41,408 bases of DNA from Verrucomicrobiota bacterium (GTDB lineage: Bacteria > Verrucomicrobiota > Verrucomicrobiia > Chthoniobacterales > UBA6821): NCBI GenBank assembly GCA_021413925.1, contig JAIOPL010000015.1, positions 1-41,408 on the forward strand, written 5' to 3'. Made by a program: the position numbers and the translations under genes. Positions 26,924 to 34,432 of the stretch are shown piece by piece. The notes below the pieces were generated by a model. That model was not told where the DNA came from. It ran no database searches and saw nothing but the letters and a program-made list of their open reading frames with translations. Position 1 is the first letter of the stretch, and every line of letters starts with the position of its first letter.

Positions 26924-27244
26924 ATGAACACACCCCAACCACCCGAAAACGACATCCATAACGCCGATACTCGGCACCCCGTTGACCACATCGAACCCCT
27001 GCCCGAGGGAGGAGACGATAGCATCGAGCGCATCTGCGAAGTGCTCGGCAGAACCTTTGAATGGGTCGCCGAGGCGGACGATGCGTCCGAGAAAGGACTC
27101 CGTGCCGCTGTGGTGCTCTACTGCGTCCGTTCCGACTTGGTCGGAAAGGAAAACCTAGAGGATCTCGCATTCTCCCTCCATTACACCGAGAGCGAGGTTG
27201 AGGAACTCGTCCTCAACTTCAGCCACGCCATCAACTGGAGGTAA
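26924..27244 (+). CDS. Small protein of the mobile module, possible HTH
   Basis: A 106-residue acidic protein from the ATG at 26924 (MNTPQPPENDIHNADTRHP). The frame opens 53 codons earlier, but that upstream part runs through the nonamer-phased tract and is not protein-like. The C-terminal part NLEDLAFSLHYTESEVEELVLNF has the spacing of a helix-turn-helix, so a DNA-binding role in controlling the module is conceivable. No family recognised. It is the first of four tightly packed genes leading to ardC (2 bp to the next). Confidence 0.6.
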   Translation: MNTPQPPENDIHNADTRHPVDHIEPLPEGGDDSIERICEVLGRTFEWVAEADDASEKGLRAAVVLYCVRSDLVGKENLEDLAFSLHYTESEVEELVLNFSHAINWR

Positions 27245-27246
27245 CC

Positions 27247-27510
27247 GTGGAGGAATCCCTCCCCAACTTCATCCACGGAGCGATTTATCGCGCCAAGGGA
27301 GGGATTCCACACTCCTCGGCATCCAACTCTCGTTTCAACTGCTTCACCCCAGCCTCTAAGACGACCCCTCCAGAGGCCTACGTCGCCGACTGCTGGGTTT
27401 GCGATGCCTTCGGAAGGGTAGACCCAGGTCTGAGCATCTCGCCCGTTCCTGTGCGCAGGGAGGACCTCGGAAAGATCATCAACACCCTGGGCCATAGCCA
27501 AGGGATCTAA
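27247..27510 (+). CDS. Small hypothetical protein
   Basis: An 87-residue protein with a GTG start, 2 bp after the preceding gene. It begins MEESLPNFIHGAIYRAKGGI and has cysteines in CFTPASKTTPPEAYVADCWVCDAFG, where a C-x2-C pair might bind metal. No family recognised. Tight packing between two other small genes supports it as real. Confidence 0.5.
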   Translation: MEESLPNFIHGAIYRAKGGIPHSSASNSRFNCFTPASKTTPPEAYVADCWVCDAFGRVDPGLSISPVPVRREDLGKIINTLGHSQGI

Positions 27511-27513
27511 ACC

Positions 27514-27729
27514 ATGCTCCATCTGGAACCCCAAGAATTCTACCCCCTGATTCTGGAGGATTACTTCTTCAGCCAGGTGGATCGTGGAACTCCCCCCGAG
27601 GAGACGGCGCTCTTTACCGGCAACTTTGAGGGAGAAGACCTTCCGTCAGCTGTGGGGCGCCGCTTCGGTCTCTCCGAACATGAAGCGATCATCCACCTGG
27701 TGCATGCACGCGAGGAAGTGATCCTGTGA
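27514..27729 (+). CDS. Small hypothetical protein upstream of ardC
   Basis: A 71-residue acidic protein (MLHLEPQEFYPLILEDYFF to HAREEVIL). It overlaps the ardC start by 4 bp (GTGA), which implies translational coupling. Small acidic proteins next to antirestriction genes can be DNA mimics or regulators, but nothing in the sequence proves that. No family recognised. Confidence 0.6.
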   Translation: MLHLEPQEFYPLILEDYFFSQVDRGTPPEETALFTGNFEGEDLPSAVGRRFGLSEHEAIIHLVHAREEVIL

Positions 27730-28691
27730 GCAAGGACATCTACCAGATTATCACCGAGCGGTTCATCGAACAGCTCAAGAAAGGAACCGTCCCATGGCAG
27801 AAGCCCTGGGCGGGAGTCCAGAACATCGTCTCCAAGAAACCCTACCGAGGGATCAATTCCCTCATCTTGGGTGGGAGCGAGTTCCAGTCTGCCTACTGGC
27901 TGACCTTCAAGCAGGCCCACGACCTTGGTGGAAATATCAAGAAGGGTGAAAAGGCCACACCCGTCATCTACTACAAGCTCTTCGAGAAACGGGATGACCA
28001 CGGAAACATGATCCTGGGGAGCAATGGACGCCCCACTCGGATCCCCTTCATCCGCTGGAGCAATGCCTTCAATCTCGACCAGACCGAGGGGATCGAAGCC
28101 CCGGCTCAGACAATCGTCCAGAACCCCCTCCAACCTCTCGAAAGGGCAGCTAAAATCGTTGAGGGGGCCAAAATCTGTCCGATCTACCACACCGGATTTG
28201 TGGCTGCCTATTCCCCGGCAGAGGACTCGATCCGAATGCCGGCTCAAAAGACCTTCCGCAGCAGCGAGGCCTACTACCAGACCCTCTTCCATGAGATGAC
28301 GCACTCCACGGGTCATTCCTCCCGGCTCGACCGGGAGGGAATCACCCTGCCGGTGAAGTTCGGATCGGAGCGATACTCCAAGGAGGAGTTGATCGCAGAG
28401 CTGGGGGCCTCCTTCCTCTCGAACGAGGCGGGGATCCTGAACCAAGTTCAGTTCGATAATTCAGCTGCCTACTTGGGCTCCTGGATCGAGAAGTTCCAGA
28501 ATGATCCAAAGATGATCTTCACAGCTTCTTCACAGGCTCAGAGGAGTACAGATTTCATCCTCGGGATCGAGCAGAAGGAGTCCCTTGGGGAATCGCAGTC
28601 TCCGGCAGGTCTGGCAGCCCCCAAACCCGAAGAAGTCCTAGCCCAAAAAACCCTGGGCCAGATGTCCCTGCGGAAAGGCCTCCATCTATGA
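27726..28691 (+). CDS. ardC: ArdC-type antirestriction protein with zincin domain
   Basis: A 321-residue protein of the ArdC/DUF1738 family, carried by conjugative and mobilisable elements. The N-terminal single-stranded DNA-binding domain (about 1-130) shows the family pattern GTVPWQKPWAG, PYRGINSLILGG and HDLGGNIKKGEKATPVIYYK. The C-terminal metallopeptidase domain has His189-Glu190-x2-His193 in LFHEMTHSTGH and a likely third ligand Glu in EELIAELGASFL. ArdC proteins protect incoming single-stranded DNA from restriction during conjugative entry. GTG start, coupled to the gene before. It marks the cluster as transfer DNA. Confidence 0.92.
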   Translation: MSKDIYQIITERFIEQLKKGTVPWQKPWAGVQNIVSKKPYRGINSLILGGSEFQSAYWLTFKQAHDLGGNIKKGEKATPVIYYKLFEKRDDHGNMILGSNGRPTRIPFIRWSNAFNLDQTEGIEAPAQTIVQNPLQPLERAAKIVEGAKICPIYHTGFVAAYSPAEDSIRMPAQKTFRSSEAYYQTLFHEMTHSTGHSSRLDREGITLPVKFGSERYSKEELIAELGASFLSNEAGILNQVQFDNSAAYLGSWIEKFQNDPKMIFTASSQAQRSTDFILGIEQKESLGESQSPAGLAAPKPEEVLAQKTLGQMSLRKGLHL

Positions 28692-29100
28692 CAACCAACC
28701 CCATGTATCCACATCCCCATCACGCTCATTGGCCGGAGTCAGCCGCTGCGCTTTTGGCACTGGGTTCCGCTGAAGCTTTCACCCGGTGCCAGCCTCCTCC
28801 GTCCAATCAGCTCACCATGCAAAAAGACCTGCTTTCCACCCGCCCTTTACCGTCAGTCGTAGGCTTCACCGTCCTTCTTCCGGCAATCGGCTCCTTACCC
28901 CATGCCAACCCATTCGATTTGGCACCTTGGAGCGACCGGATTTTGACCCGCTCCTTGGGCACTTTTCCCGGTTCAAATGTAACAGAGCAAAGTGATTTTT
29001 CCGGGAAAAACCACAGCTCCGCTTTTGCTGCGCAAAAAACTTGTTCCTGCGCGTGTCGGGCACGCTTCGGAATCCACCCGGCAATTCACCAAAACTGACC
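28692..29100. other. Gene-poor stretch with candidate oriT
   Basis: About 400 bp between ardC and the relaxase operon. An open frame of 136 codons exists (28688-29098) but its product is low-complexity and resembles nothing, so it is not called. Three inverted repeats cluster at the right end: TTTTTCC-G-GGAAAAA (28996-29010), TTTTGC-TGC-GCAAAA (29023-29037) and GCGTG-TCGGG-CACGC (29051-29065). Inverted repeats directly in front of a relaxosome auxiliary gene and relaxase are the normal position of an origin of transfer. The nick site cannot be identified. Confidence 0.4.
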
Positions 29101-29331
29101 ATGCCTGCCATCAGCGTTCCCGGCACACGCCGTGTTGAAATGACCCTCTCTCCCGATGGGATCAGGAGACTCAAAGCACTCCAAAAAATGCTCGGGTTTG
29201 CGAAGCGAAGCGAGGTTATGGAGGCCCTGCTTTTCAAGGCGGCAGTGGAGCAAAAGATCGATCCGGATTTGAGTGCCCGGCTTGAGCAAAAGATCGACTA
29301 TCTCATCGATCGAATCGATCTGGTCACATGA
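29101..29331 (+). CDS. Ribbon-helix-helix relaxosome auxiliary protein (MobC-like)
   Basis: A 76-residue protein from the ATG at 29101 (MPAISVPGTRRVEMTLSPDG). Residues 12-50 fit a ribbon-helix-helix fold: a beta strand RRVEMTLS, then IRRLKALQKMLGF and RSEVMEALLFKAA. The tail ARLEQKIDYLIDRIDLV may be a coiled-coil. Its stop overlaps the relaxase start by 4 bp. Small RHH proteins in this position bind oriT and help the relaxase. Role inferred from position and fold. Confidence 0.7.
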   Translation: MPAISVPGTRRVEMTLSPDGIRRLKALQKMLGFAKRSEVMEALLFKAAVEQKIDPDLSARLEQKIDYLIDRIDLVT

Positions 29332-30470
29332 AGGATGGGATGATCTTTCCGTTCAAAAAGACGTGGAGATCGCGTCTGGATCTGGAGTATCTCGACGAGA
29401 CTTCTGGGCGTAAAATCGAGGCCAGAATGGCTCAATCCCAGTCTGAAGATCAGGCGGATCACACTGCAGTTGGCAAGAAGCTCAAGCAGTTCACCGACTA
29501 CGCCTCCAAGGAGACTTTGGGCCAGGTACATGCGGGGGGATTCCTCCATCACAGGATTGTTTTGAACCCCGACGGCAGTCAGACCTCACCCTTTGCCTTG
29601 AGTAATGCCGAGAGAAAAAAGCGGATCTGTGATGCCTGGATGGAGCACTTGCAGAAGTTCAAAACCTCCTCTTCCAACCCCGTGATCCAGCATCGGTTGG
29701 TCTTCACGATGTCAGAGGCTTTTCATGACAAGTTGGTGGAGGCAGGTATCAATCCCGACATCGTTCTCCGTAGCTCCCTCAAGACGGTTTTGAACCGTTT
29801 TCAACAGCGGTTTCATCCGAAGGACTCGATTGGATACGCCTACGGCCTTCATCACGATACGGACAACCTCCACGCCCATGTGGCCATCTGTCCTCGTACA
29901 GCAAAGGGGATCTATGTCGGCGTCAGCATGTCGCGCTCCCGTGAGTCGGGAAACAAGAACCAGATGACCTATCTGATGCGCTCTTTTGCGCGCGAAAACC
30001 GTCGCTGGGACAAGCTCCTTGCCGATCCCGAGAAGCTCAAAGCAATCCTCGAGAAGCGTCTCGATGCCGACAAGATTTCCAGCTTTCCGAAGATCTCTCC
30101 GAAGCAGATGGAGGCCTTGGATCTGGACCAATCCCTCTACGCAACGCGTCTCCGCCATACGTACCGGAGCATTCAGGAAGTGGAGGCCTCGCTGATGAAA
30201 AAGCGGCAGGCCCATCGAACTGTTCGGATCCTCCGCCGTCTTCCTCGCCTCCTTGGGAGGAGGAAACCGATGCCGGTTCGAACCATCGAGAAGGTTGCAC
30301 GAGCAGTTGAGAAATACTCCCTGCGCGAGATGCAAACCCTCCTCTACCGGATGAAGCAATCCTACCGGGAGGATTATCAGATCTACTGCCAGCACTACGG
30401 ATTCCCAACCAACAACCAAACCCAAAACCAGACCCATGGCCATCACAGGACCCAATCGCAAAGAATCTGA
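29328..30470 (+). CDS. HUH relaxase (mobilisation nuclease)
   Basis: A 380-residue putative relaxase that would nick oriT and pilot the strand to the recipient. The metal-binding HUH signature is clear: His175-x-Asp177 then x4 and His182-x-His184 in YGLHHDTDNLHAHVAI. Relaxases normally carry the catalytic Tyr before this motif; candidates are Tyr58 (QFTDYASKE) and Tyr21, but none is in an obvious family context. Residues 120-170 (HRLVFTMSEAFHDKLVEAG) resemble the core beta-alpha fold. The C-terminal third is basic and helical. The protein is short for MOBP/MOBQ relaxases and lacks a primase or helicase part. Coupled to the RHH gene; the next small gene overlaps it by 35 bp. Confidence 0.8.
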   Translation: MKDGMIFPFKKTWRSRLDLEYLDETSGRKIEARMAQSQSEDQADHTAVGKKLKQFTDYASKETLGQVHAGGFLHHRIVLNPDGSQTSPFALSNAERKKRICDAWMEHLQKFKTSSSNPVIQHRLVFTMSEAFHDKLVEAGINPDIVLRSSLKTVLNRFQQRFHPKDSIGYAYGLHHDTDNLHAHVAICPRTAKGIYVGVSMSRSRESGNKNQMTYLMRSFARENRRWDKLLADPEKLKAILEKRLDADKISSFPKISPKQMEALDLDQSLYATRLRHTYRSIQEVEASLMKKRQAHRTVRILRRLPRLLGRRKPMPVRTIEKVARAVEKYSLREMQTLLYRMKQSYREDYQIYCQHYGFPTNNQTQNQTHGHHRTQSQRI

Positions 30471-30684
30471 TCATGTCATCTATTCTGAACACGTCATCTG
30501 TGAAGGATTCGTATTCAAACCCTCGCACGTCGATGCGTTCTACCACCAAGCGCTCAACGAAGCTGCCGGAGTCACGACGGTGAAGTTCAAGTCCTACTCC
30601 CAGGATGTGAAGGATTCGGAAATGAAGCTTTTCAACTATCTGGTGAACCGCTTTTCCCCAACGCCCCCAGATGAACCTTGCTGA
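30436..30684 (+). CDS. Small overlapping hypothetical protein
   Basis: An 82-residue protein (MAITGPNRKESDHVIYSEHV to FSPTPPDEPC) overlapping the relaxase end by 35 bp and the coupling-protein start by 14 bp. It looks like an alpha/beta protein with no membrane segment. No family recognised. Overlap at both ends is consistent with a coupled transfer operon. Confidence 0.55.
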   Translation: MAITGPNRKESDHVIYSEHVICEGFVFKPSHVDAFYHQALNEAAGVTTVKFKSYSQDVKDSEMKLFNYLVNRFSPTPPDEPC

Positions 30685-32185
30685 CCTGATCATCTTTTCC
30701 CTCAGCATCGTCGGGGCTATCGCAGGACACTTCCTGCTCATTGCTCCCTACTCGTGGCTGGTCGTCTCCCTCTGCGCTCTCTTCGGAGCATGGAGCCTCT
30801 TTGGGGAATCCCATGCTGGGAATGTGGTGGTCCGGTTGGGTGGACTCTCCTGGTCGATGGAGGATTTTGTCCGGGGATGGCTCATCACAGGAAGAACCGG
30901 ATCGGGAAAAACCCAGTCCGGAATCAACACCATCACCTTCCAGATCTTCCAGAACGTGAAGAACTGGGGCGGCATCTGCCTCGATCAGAAAGGGCTCTAC
31001 TGGGATATCCTTGTCCGGATGTCCGCCCACTTCGGGAGGAGTGAGGATCTGATCCTTCTGCAAACTCGTCCTGATGGTGAAAGCGTCCTTTGGAGGTCTC
31101 CCTACAGCATCAATCTCACGGGTAATCCCGATGTCCCGGCTTCCACCTATGCCAAGGTCATCGTCGATACGGCTCTTTCTCTAAGCGGGGGACGTGGAGG
31201 CAACCCTTTCTTCCCGATTCGTGCTCAGTTGGCCATCCAGACCGCCTTCGAGATCCTCAGACATTTAGAGAGTTATGTGACCATCCCGAACATCCACCGA
31301 CTCCTGCTCAATGCCACCGATGCCAACAAGACTTTGGCTATACTGGAGAAGCGGAGTGATCAGCGATCCCGGGAATTGATGGCCTCCTTAAAGAGCTACC
31401 TTGATCAGCCTCCTGAGCAATTGGGAGGAGTTCAGGGAACACTCAGCACCTATTTGGAGTTCTTCCTCAACCCCGAGATTGCCGAAGTCTTCTGTGCGGA
31501 GGATCCGACCTTTTCAGTCTCGGAGATCGACCGGGGCAAGATCGTCTGCCTTGCAATGCCTCAGAAGTTCCAGACCGAGCGCCTCTACATCAATACGATC
31601 CTGAAGCTCTCCTACTACTTCCATGCGCTCAGCCGCTTCGACAAGACGGCTGAGGAGCGGGAGAAAGATAACCTTCTGATTCTCTTTGCTGACGAGGGAC
31701 AGGAGATCATCACCGGGGCCGAGTCGGCCTTTGCCGATCACCGAGCGGCAGGTGTCATCCGTGAGGCTAGGGCCACTATTGTCTTGGCTACCCAAGCCTA
31801 CACCTCGCTACTTGGATCGCTCGATAAGCGCTATGCCGATGTCCTGATGCTGAACCTCAGTAACGAGTTAATTTTCACGGTGGCAAACCATGATTCCGCC
31901 CAGATTGCTTCCAAGAGTATCGGAGAGAGGGAGATCACTGAAAAATCCTGGGGGTGGTCCGCAGGGAAGCGTTCCTACAACTACCAGACCCGGATCAAGC
32001 CATGGCTGGAAGCCTTCCGGTTGAGAAAGCTTCCGCGCTTTACGGCGATTGTTTGCCACTGCGAGAAGCCTTACAGGAAGCGGCTCCTGCCTCCCATCAC
32101 TCCTGAGGGCAGCTACCCCACTTGGTTCACCCAGTTGCGGCCAGACTATGCCCTGCGCCAGTGGTTCCAGCGTCTGACTTCTTGA
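30671..32185 (+). CDS. VirD4/TraG-type coupling ATPase
   Basis: A 504-residue type IV coupling protein that links the relaxosome to a mating pore. Two N-terminal membrane helices (about 5-24 and 27-45) precede the ATPase domain. Walker A is GRTGSGKT (residues 74-81) and Walker B is NLLILFADEGQE (about 333-344). The family trait of a flexible all-alpha domain lies between them (about 170-280). The block VIREARATIVLATQAYTSL is typical of TraG/TraD proteins. No pore genes (VirB) are present in the window, so the element would need a helper. The start overlaps the gene before. Confidence 0.88.
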   Translation: MNLADLIIFSLSIVGAIAGHFLLIAPYSWLVVSLCALFGAWSLFGESHAGNVVVRLGGLSWSMEDFVRGWLITGRTGSGKTQSGINTITFQIFQNVKNWGGICLDQKGLYWDILVRMSAHFGRSEDLILLQTRPDGESVLWRSPYSINLTGNPDVPASTYAKVIVDTALSLSGGRGGNPFFPIRAQLAIQTAFEILRHLESYVTIPNIHRLLLNATDANKTLAILEKRSDQRSRELMASLKSYLDQPPEQLGGVQGTLSTYLEFFLNPEIAEVFCAEDPTFSVSEIDRGKIVCLAMPQKFQTERLYINTILKLSYYFHALSRFDKTAEEREKDNLLILFADEGQEIITGAESAFADHRAAGVIREARATIVLATQAYTSLLGSLDKRYADVLMLNLSNELIFTVANHDSAQIASKSIGEREITEKSWGWSAGKRSYNYQTRIKPWLEAFRLRKLPRFTAIVCHCEKPYRKRLLPPITPEGSYPTWFTQLRPDYALRQWFQRLTS

Positions 32186-32201
32186 TACCCCGATACCTTT
32201 G

Positions 32202-33116
32202 ATGACCGATCCAACCCTCATTCAGAAACTCTCCGGCTTGGAGGGATACCTTTCCTCTAAAATCAAGGGACAGAGCCATGTCATCCCCAGAGTTTGCTCC
32301 GTCTTGGAGAGGGGAGAGCTTGGACTCCAGCCTCCTGAGAAGCCTTTGGGATCGTTCTTATTCCTGGGGCCTACCGGCGTGGGAAAGACCGAACTGACCT
32401 TGGAGTTCTCAAGATACCTTTTCGGTGAGGGAGAGATCCATCGCTTCGACATGTCGGAGTTTCAGCATCTCGACAGCGTGAAGCTCTTTCTTGGAGATGA
32501 ATCCGGCCACCCAGGACGATTGGGCAAGGTACTTGCAGAGAACAGCAAGGGCGTCCTCCTCTTCGATGAAATCGAGAAGGCTCACCGGTTGATCTGGGAT
32601 CTCTTCCTCCAGATGCTTGATGCTGCTCGGATTACCCTAGCAGATCATCAGACCCATGATCTGAGCGGATTCTTTATTGTCTGCACCAGCAACATTGGCT
32701 CCCAGCAGTTGCTCCGACCGACCCGATTGCCCTTTGCGACCTTGGAGCGGGCTGTCTTATCGGAACTTCACCGCCATTTCCGGCCAGAGCTGATCGGGAG
32801 GTTTGATGAGAAGATCGTCTTTAGACCCCTATCTTCGGAGACCCAGCGCGTGATTGCCCGTTTGGTCATCAACGAGGAGTTGGCGAGGTTCCGCGAGAAG
32901 GGCTTTGATCTCAGCCTCTCAGACGAAGCCGTGGAGTTCCTTGTCAGGAAGGGGATTCATCGCACTTTGGGTGCTCGTCCGATGAAACGGACTACTCAGA
33001 AATATATTGGCGATGCGATCCGGATGGCTCTGAGGAGTGGAGAAGGGGTGAGTGGAGTGGTTGGGGTTGGTGCTGAAGGGGATTTACTGAGTGTCGACAG
33101 TCTGCCTGTTAAGTAA
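32202..33116 (+). CDS. Single-domain ClpB/ClpA-like AAA+ ATPase
   Basis: A 304-residue protein equal to the D2 ATPase of Hsp100 chaperones. Walker A is GPTGVGKT (56-63), Walker B is VLLFDEIEKAH (Asp122-Glu123), sensor 1 is IVCTSNIGS, the Arg finger region is ELIGRFDEKIVF, and the sensor 2 domain follows (RTLGARPMKRTTQKYI). It lacks the N-domain, D1 and middle domain. Where ClpB has the aromatic pore loop G-Y-V-G, this has KLFLGDESGHPGRLGK, so the substrate-gripping tyrosine is missing. It starts 16 bp after the coupling protein; TTG at 32199 is an alternative. A ClpB-like ATPase in a transfer operon is unusual; it may remodel the relaxosome. Confidence 0.85.
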   Translation: MTDPTLIQKLSGLEGYLSSKIKGQSHVIPRVCSVLERGELGLQPPEKPLGSFLFLGPTGVGKTELTLEFSRYLFGEGEIHRFDMSEFQHLDSVKLFLGDESGHPGRLGKVLAENSKGVLLFDEIEKAHRLIWDLFLQMLDAARITLADHQTHDLSGFFIVCTSNIGSQQLLRPTRLPFATLERAVLSELHRHFRPELIGRFDEKIVFRPLSSETQRVIARLVINEELARFREKGFDLSLSDEAVEFLVRKGIHRTLGARPMKRTTQKYIGDAIRMALRSGEGVSGVVGVGAEGDLLSVDSLPVK

Positions 33117-33130
33117 TTCAGATGTTTTTA

Positions 33131-33158
33131 TTGTCAAAGCAGTTAAATGACTTACCTT
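33131..33158 (+). promoter_or_regulatory. Putative promoter of the lone RHH gene
   Basis: TTGTCA (33131-33136), 16-nt spacer, TACCTT (33153-33158). A start 7 nt later falls on the ATG at 33165, so the transcript would be leaderless. Same -35/-10 style and spacing as the vapBC promoter at 3148-3175. Inference from pattern. Confidence 0.4.
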
Positions 33159-33164
33159 GCGGGT

Positions 33165-33338
33165 ATGCCTAAAAAACGCGATGGAATTATGACGGTGAGG
33201 ATCGCGACGGATGAGAAGGATGTCCTTCAGAAAATAGCGGATATTGCCGATGTGACCCTCAGCGACGTGGTGGTCCGAGCGGTCAGGGATTTCATCGAAG
33301 CCCATCCGATTCCTCCGAAGAAAAAGCCGAAAGCTTAA
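33165..33338 (+). CDS. Ribbon-helix-helix DNA-binding protein
   Basis: A 57-residue protein from the ATG at 33165 (MPKKRDGIMTVRIATDEKDV). Strand IMTVRIAT, helix EKDVLQKIADIAD and helix LSDVVVRAVRDFIEAH fit the CopG/Arc fold, with basic ends (PKKKPKA). It could be the regulator of the mobilisation module or a lone antitoxin; no toxin is adjacent. It has its own promoter. Confidence 0.7.
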   Translation: MPKKRDGIMTVRIATDEKDVLQKIADIADVTLSDVVVRAVRDFIEAHPIPPKKKPKA

Positions 33339-33523
33339 ATAGCTTCAACGGACAGAGGCTAAGTACCGGTTTTCAAGGGAGGGGCGCTGGAGTTTCCCGT
33401 CAAGATGAGAAAGCATCGCACCTTGGGATCGAGAATCTGAGAAGGGAAACTTGCTACGACAACAATCCTATCGATCCATGATCAGAAGACCGTATCGTTC
33501 AAGGCGAGTGCGATTACTGATAA

Positions 33524-33664
33524 TTAAATCTCCCGCATCCGTCTGAACTCCACGCTCTGGCGGCGAGAGCACTCCACGGGAGGGTGATTGCCGACGGTAA
33601 GGACGACATATCCCTCAGCACTCTCTGATACCCTGGAGACTTCCCGCAGGTTCACCGCCGTTGC
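33524..33664 (-). pseudogene. 3'-terminal fragment of a lytTR response-regulator gene
   Basis: This 141-bp stretch ends in a stop codon at 33524 and encodes, on the minus strand, TAVNLREVSRVSESAEGYVV followed by the LytTR end (...RRQSVEFRRMREI). It aligns without gaps with the end of the intact gene at 39530-39670: about 12 of 139 bases differ (91 percent identity), and only one residue changes (Arg for Lys). Homology stops sharply at 33664. So it is a fragment of a diverged copy of that gene, not a random similarity. See the findings for its role as a possible attachment scar. Confidence 0.85.
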
Positions 33665-34067
33665 AATTAACGAGCGGGGCCTGGACGACTTGGGGACGGG
33701 TGACCACTACGGGCTGCTGGACATAGACCGGTTGCTCAACGATTACCGGGGCCGGAGCCACATATGTAGGGCGGGAGATCGCGGCGGCGGCAGATAGCCC
33801 AAAGAGTGTCCATCCGAGGCCATTCGGCACTCCAGTGCCTAGCCAGCCACCGCGATTACAGTTTTCCGACAAACCGCCGCACTGCGGCTGGTAATAACCC
33901 CTGCCTCCCCCGCCCCCGTAGGAACCTCCATAACCATAAGGATTGGCGTGAAGCATCGAGGAGGGCACCCCAAGGGTAAGGAGTGTTGCCAGGATCAATG
34001 TGAACCCCCCGATGCGAGTGCGTGAGATGTGGAGGTGATTGTTGGCGATTTGGGATGGCGATTGCAT
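33615..34067 (-). CDS. Exported glycine-rich protein with replaced C-terminus
   Basis: A 150-residue exported protein. Residues 18-41 are a signal peptide (GGFTLILATLLTLGVPSSML then H-A-N), then a Gly/Tyr-rich stretch (NPYGYGGSYGGGGGRGYYQP), a hydrophobic segment (LGWTLFGLSAAAA) and a Val/Pro-rich repeat region (VIVEQPVYVQQPVVVTRPQV). The last 17 or so residues are read out of frame from the lytTR fragment at 33524-33664, so the true 3' end was lost or replaced by recombination at 33664. No family recognised; low-complexity surface or matrix proteins have this look. Confidence 0.55.
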   Translation of the reverse strand: MQSPSQIANNHLHISRTRIGGFTLILATLLTLGVPSSMLHANPYGYGGSYGGGGGRGYYQPQCGGLSENCNRGGWLGTGVPNGLGWTLFGLSAAAAISRPTYVAPAPVIVEQPVYVQQPVVVTRPQVVQAPLVNCNGGEPAGSLQGIREC

Positions 34068-34086
34068 GAGTCAGCTCTACGCCCAT

Positions 34087-34432
34087 TTACGCATTCCTGA
34101 CAACCCCCTCCGACCCATAGAGGCTCTGTTTATCTTATCCTAGAGCCGATGAATGGTCCCAAGAACCGTTCATGTATGAAAATGACCATTGGCAGAAAAA
34201 GCGCTGATTGAACCCTGGCTGGCCGAAAATTTACCGTTCGAGCAAAAAGTGCGATCGAAAGGACTGAATCAGCTTGTAGGGCATGAGAGGGAGAGATACT
34301 TCATCTTGCTGTGAAAGTCAGAACCAGCGGATACTACGTGAAAAAACACGTCCAGGACCTCACCAAAGGCAAACAAACCCCCAACCTCCTAAGGTGTGAA
34401 TGTTGAAGAAGACTTAACCCTCAGTTCCACAA
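34087..34432. other. Intergenic stretch without clear genes
   Basis: No supported gene. It contains an inverted repeat ATGAATGGT...ACCGTTCAT (34149-34157/34165-34173, one mismatch) that might end transcription, and an open stretch around 34311-34407 with a GTG start reading VKVRTSGYYVKKHVQDL, too short and family-less to call. Composition changes from GC-rich on the left to AT-rich at about 34430. Confidence 0.4.

Noticed and set aside
26637-27170. Minus-strand open frame across tRNA-Glu and the nonamer tract, considered as an integrase remnant
   Set aside because: Its end is translated tRNA sequence and its middle is the phased repeat; no recombinase motif (R, H-x-x-R, Y) is visible.
28688-29098. 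Open frame of 136 codons starting at the ardC stop (MTTNPMYPHPHHAHW...)
   Set aside because: Low-complexity, family-less product, clustered inverted repeats inside it and position in front of the relaxase operon suit a non-coding oriT region better.
33340-33523. Search for a second copy of the tRNA-Glu 3' end as right attachment site of the mobilisation module
   Set aside because: No stretch resembling the T-arm and acceptor end of the tRNA was found here or further right in the window.
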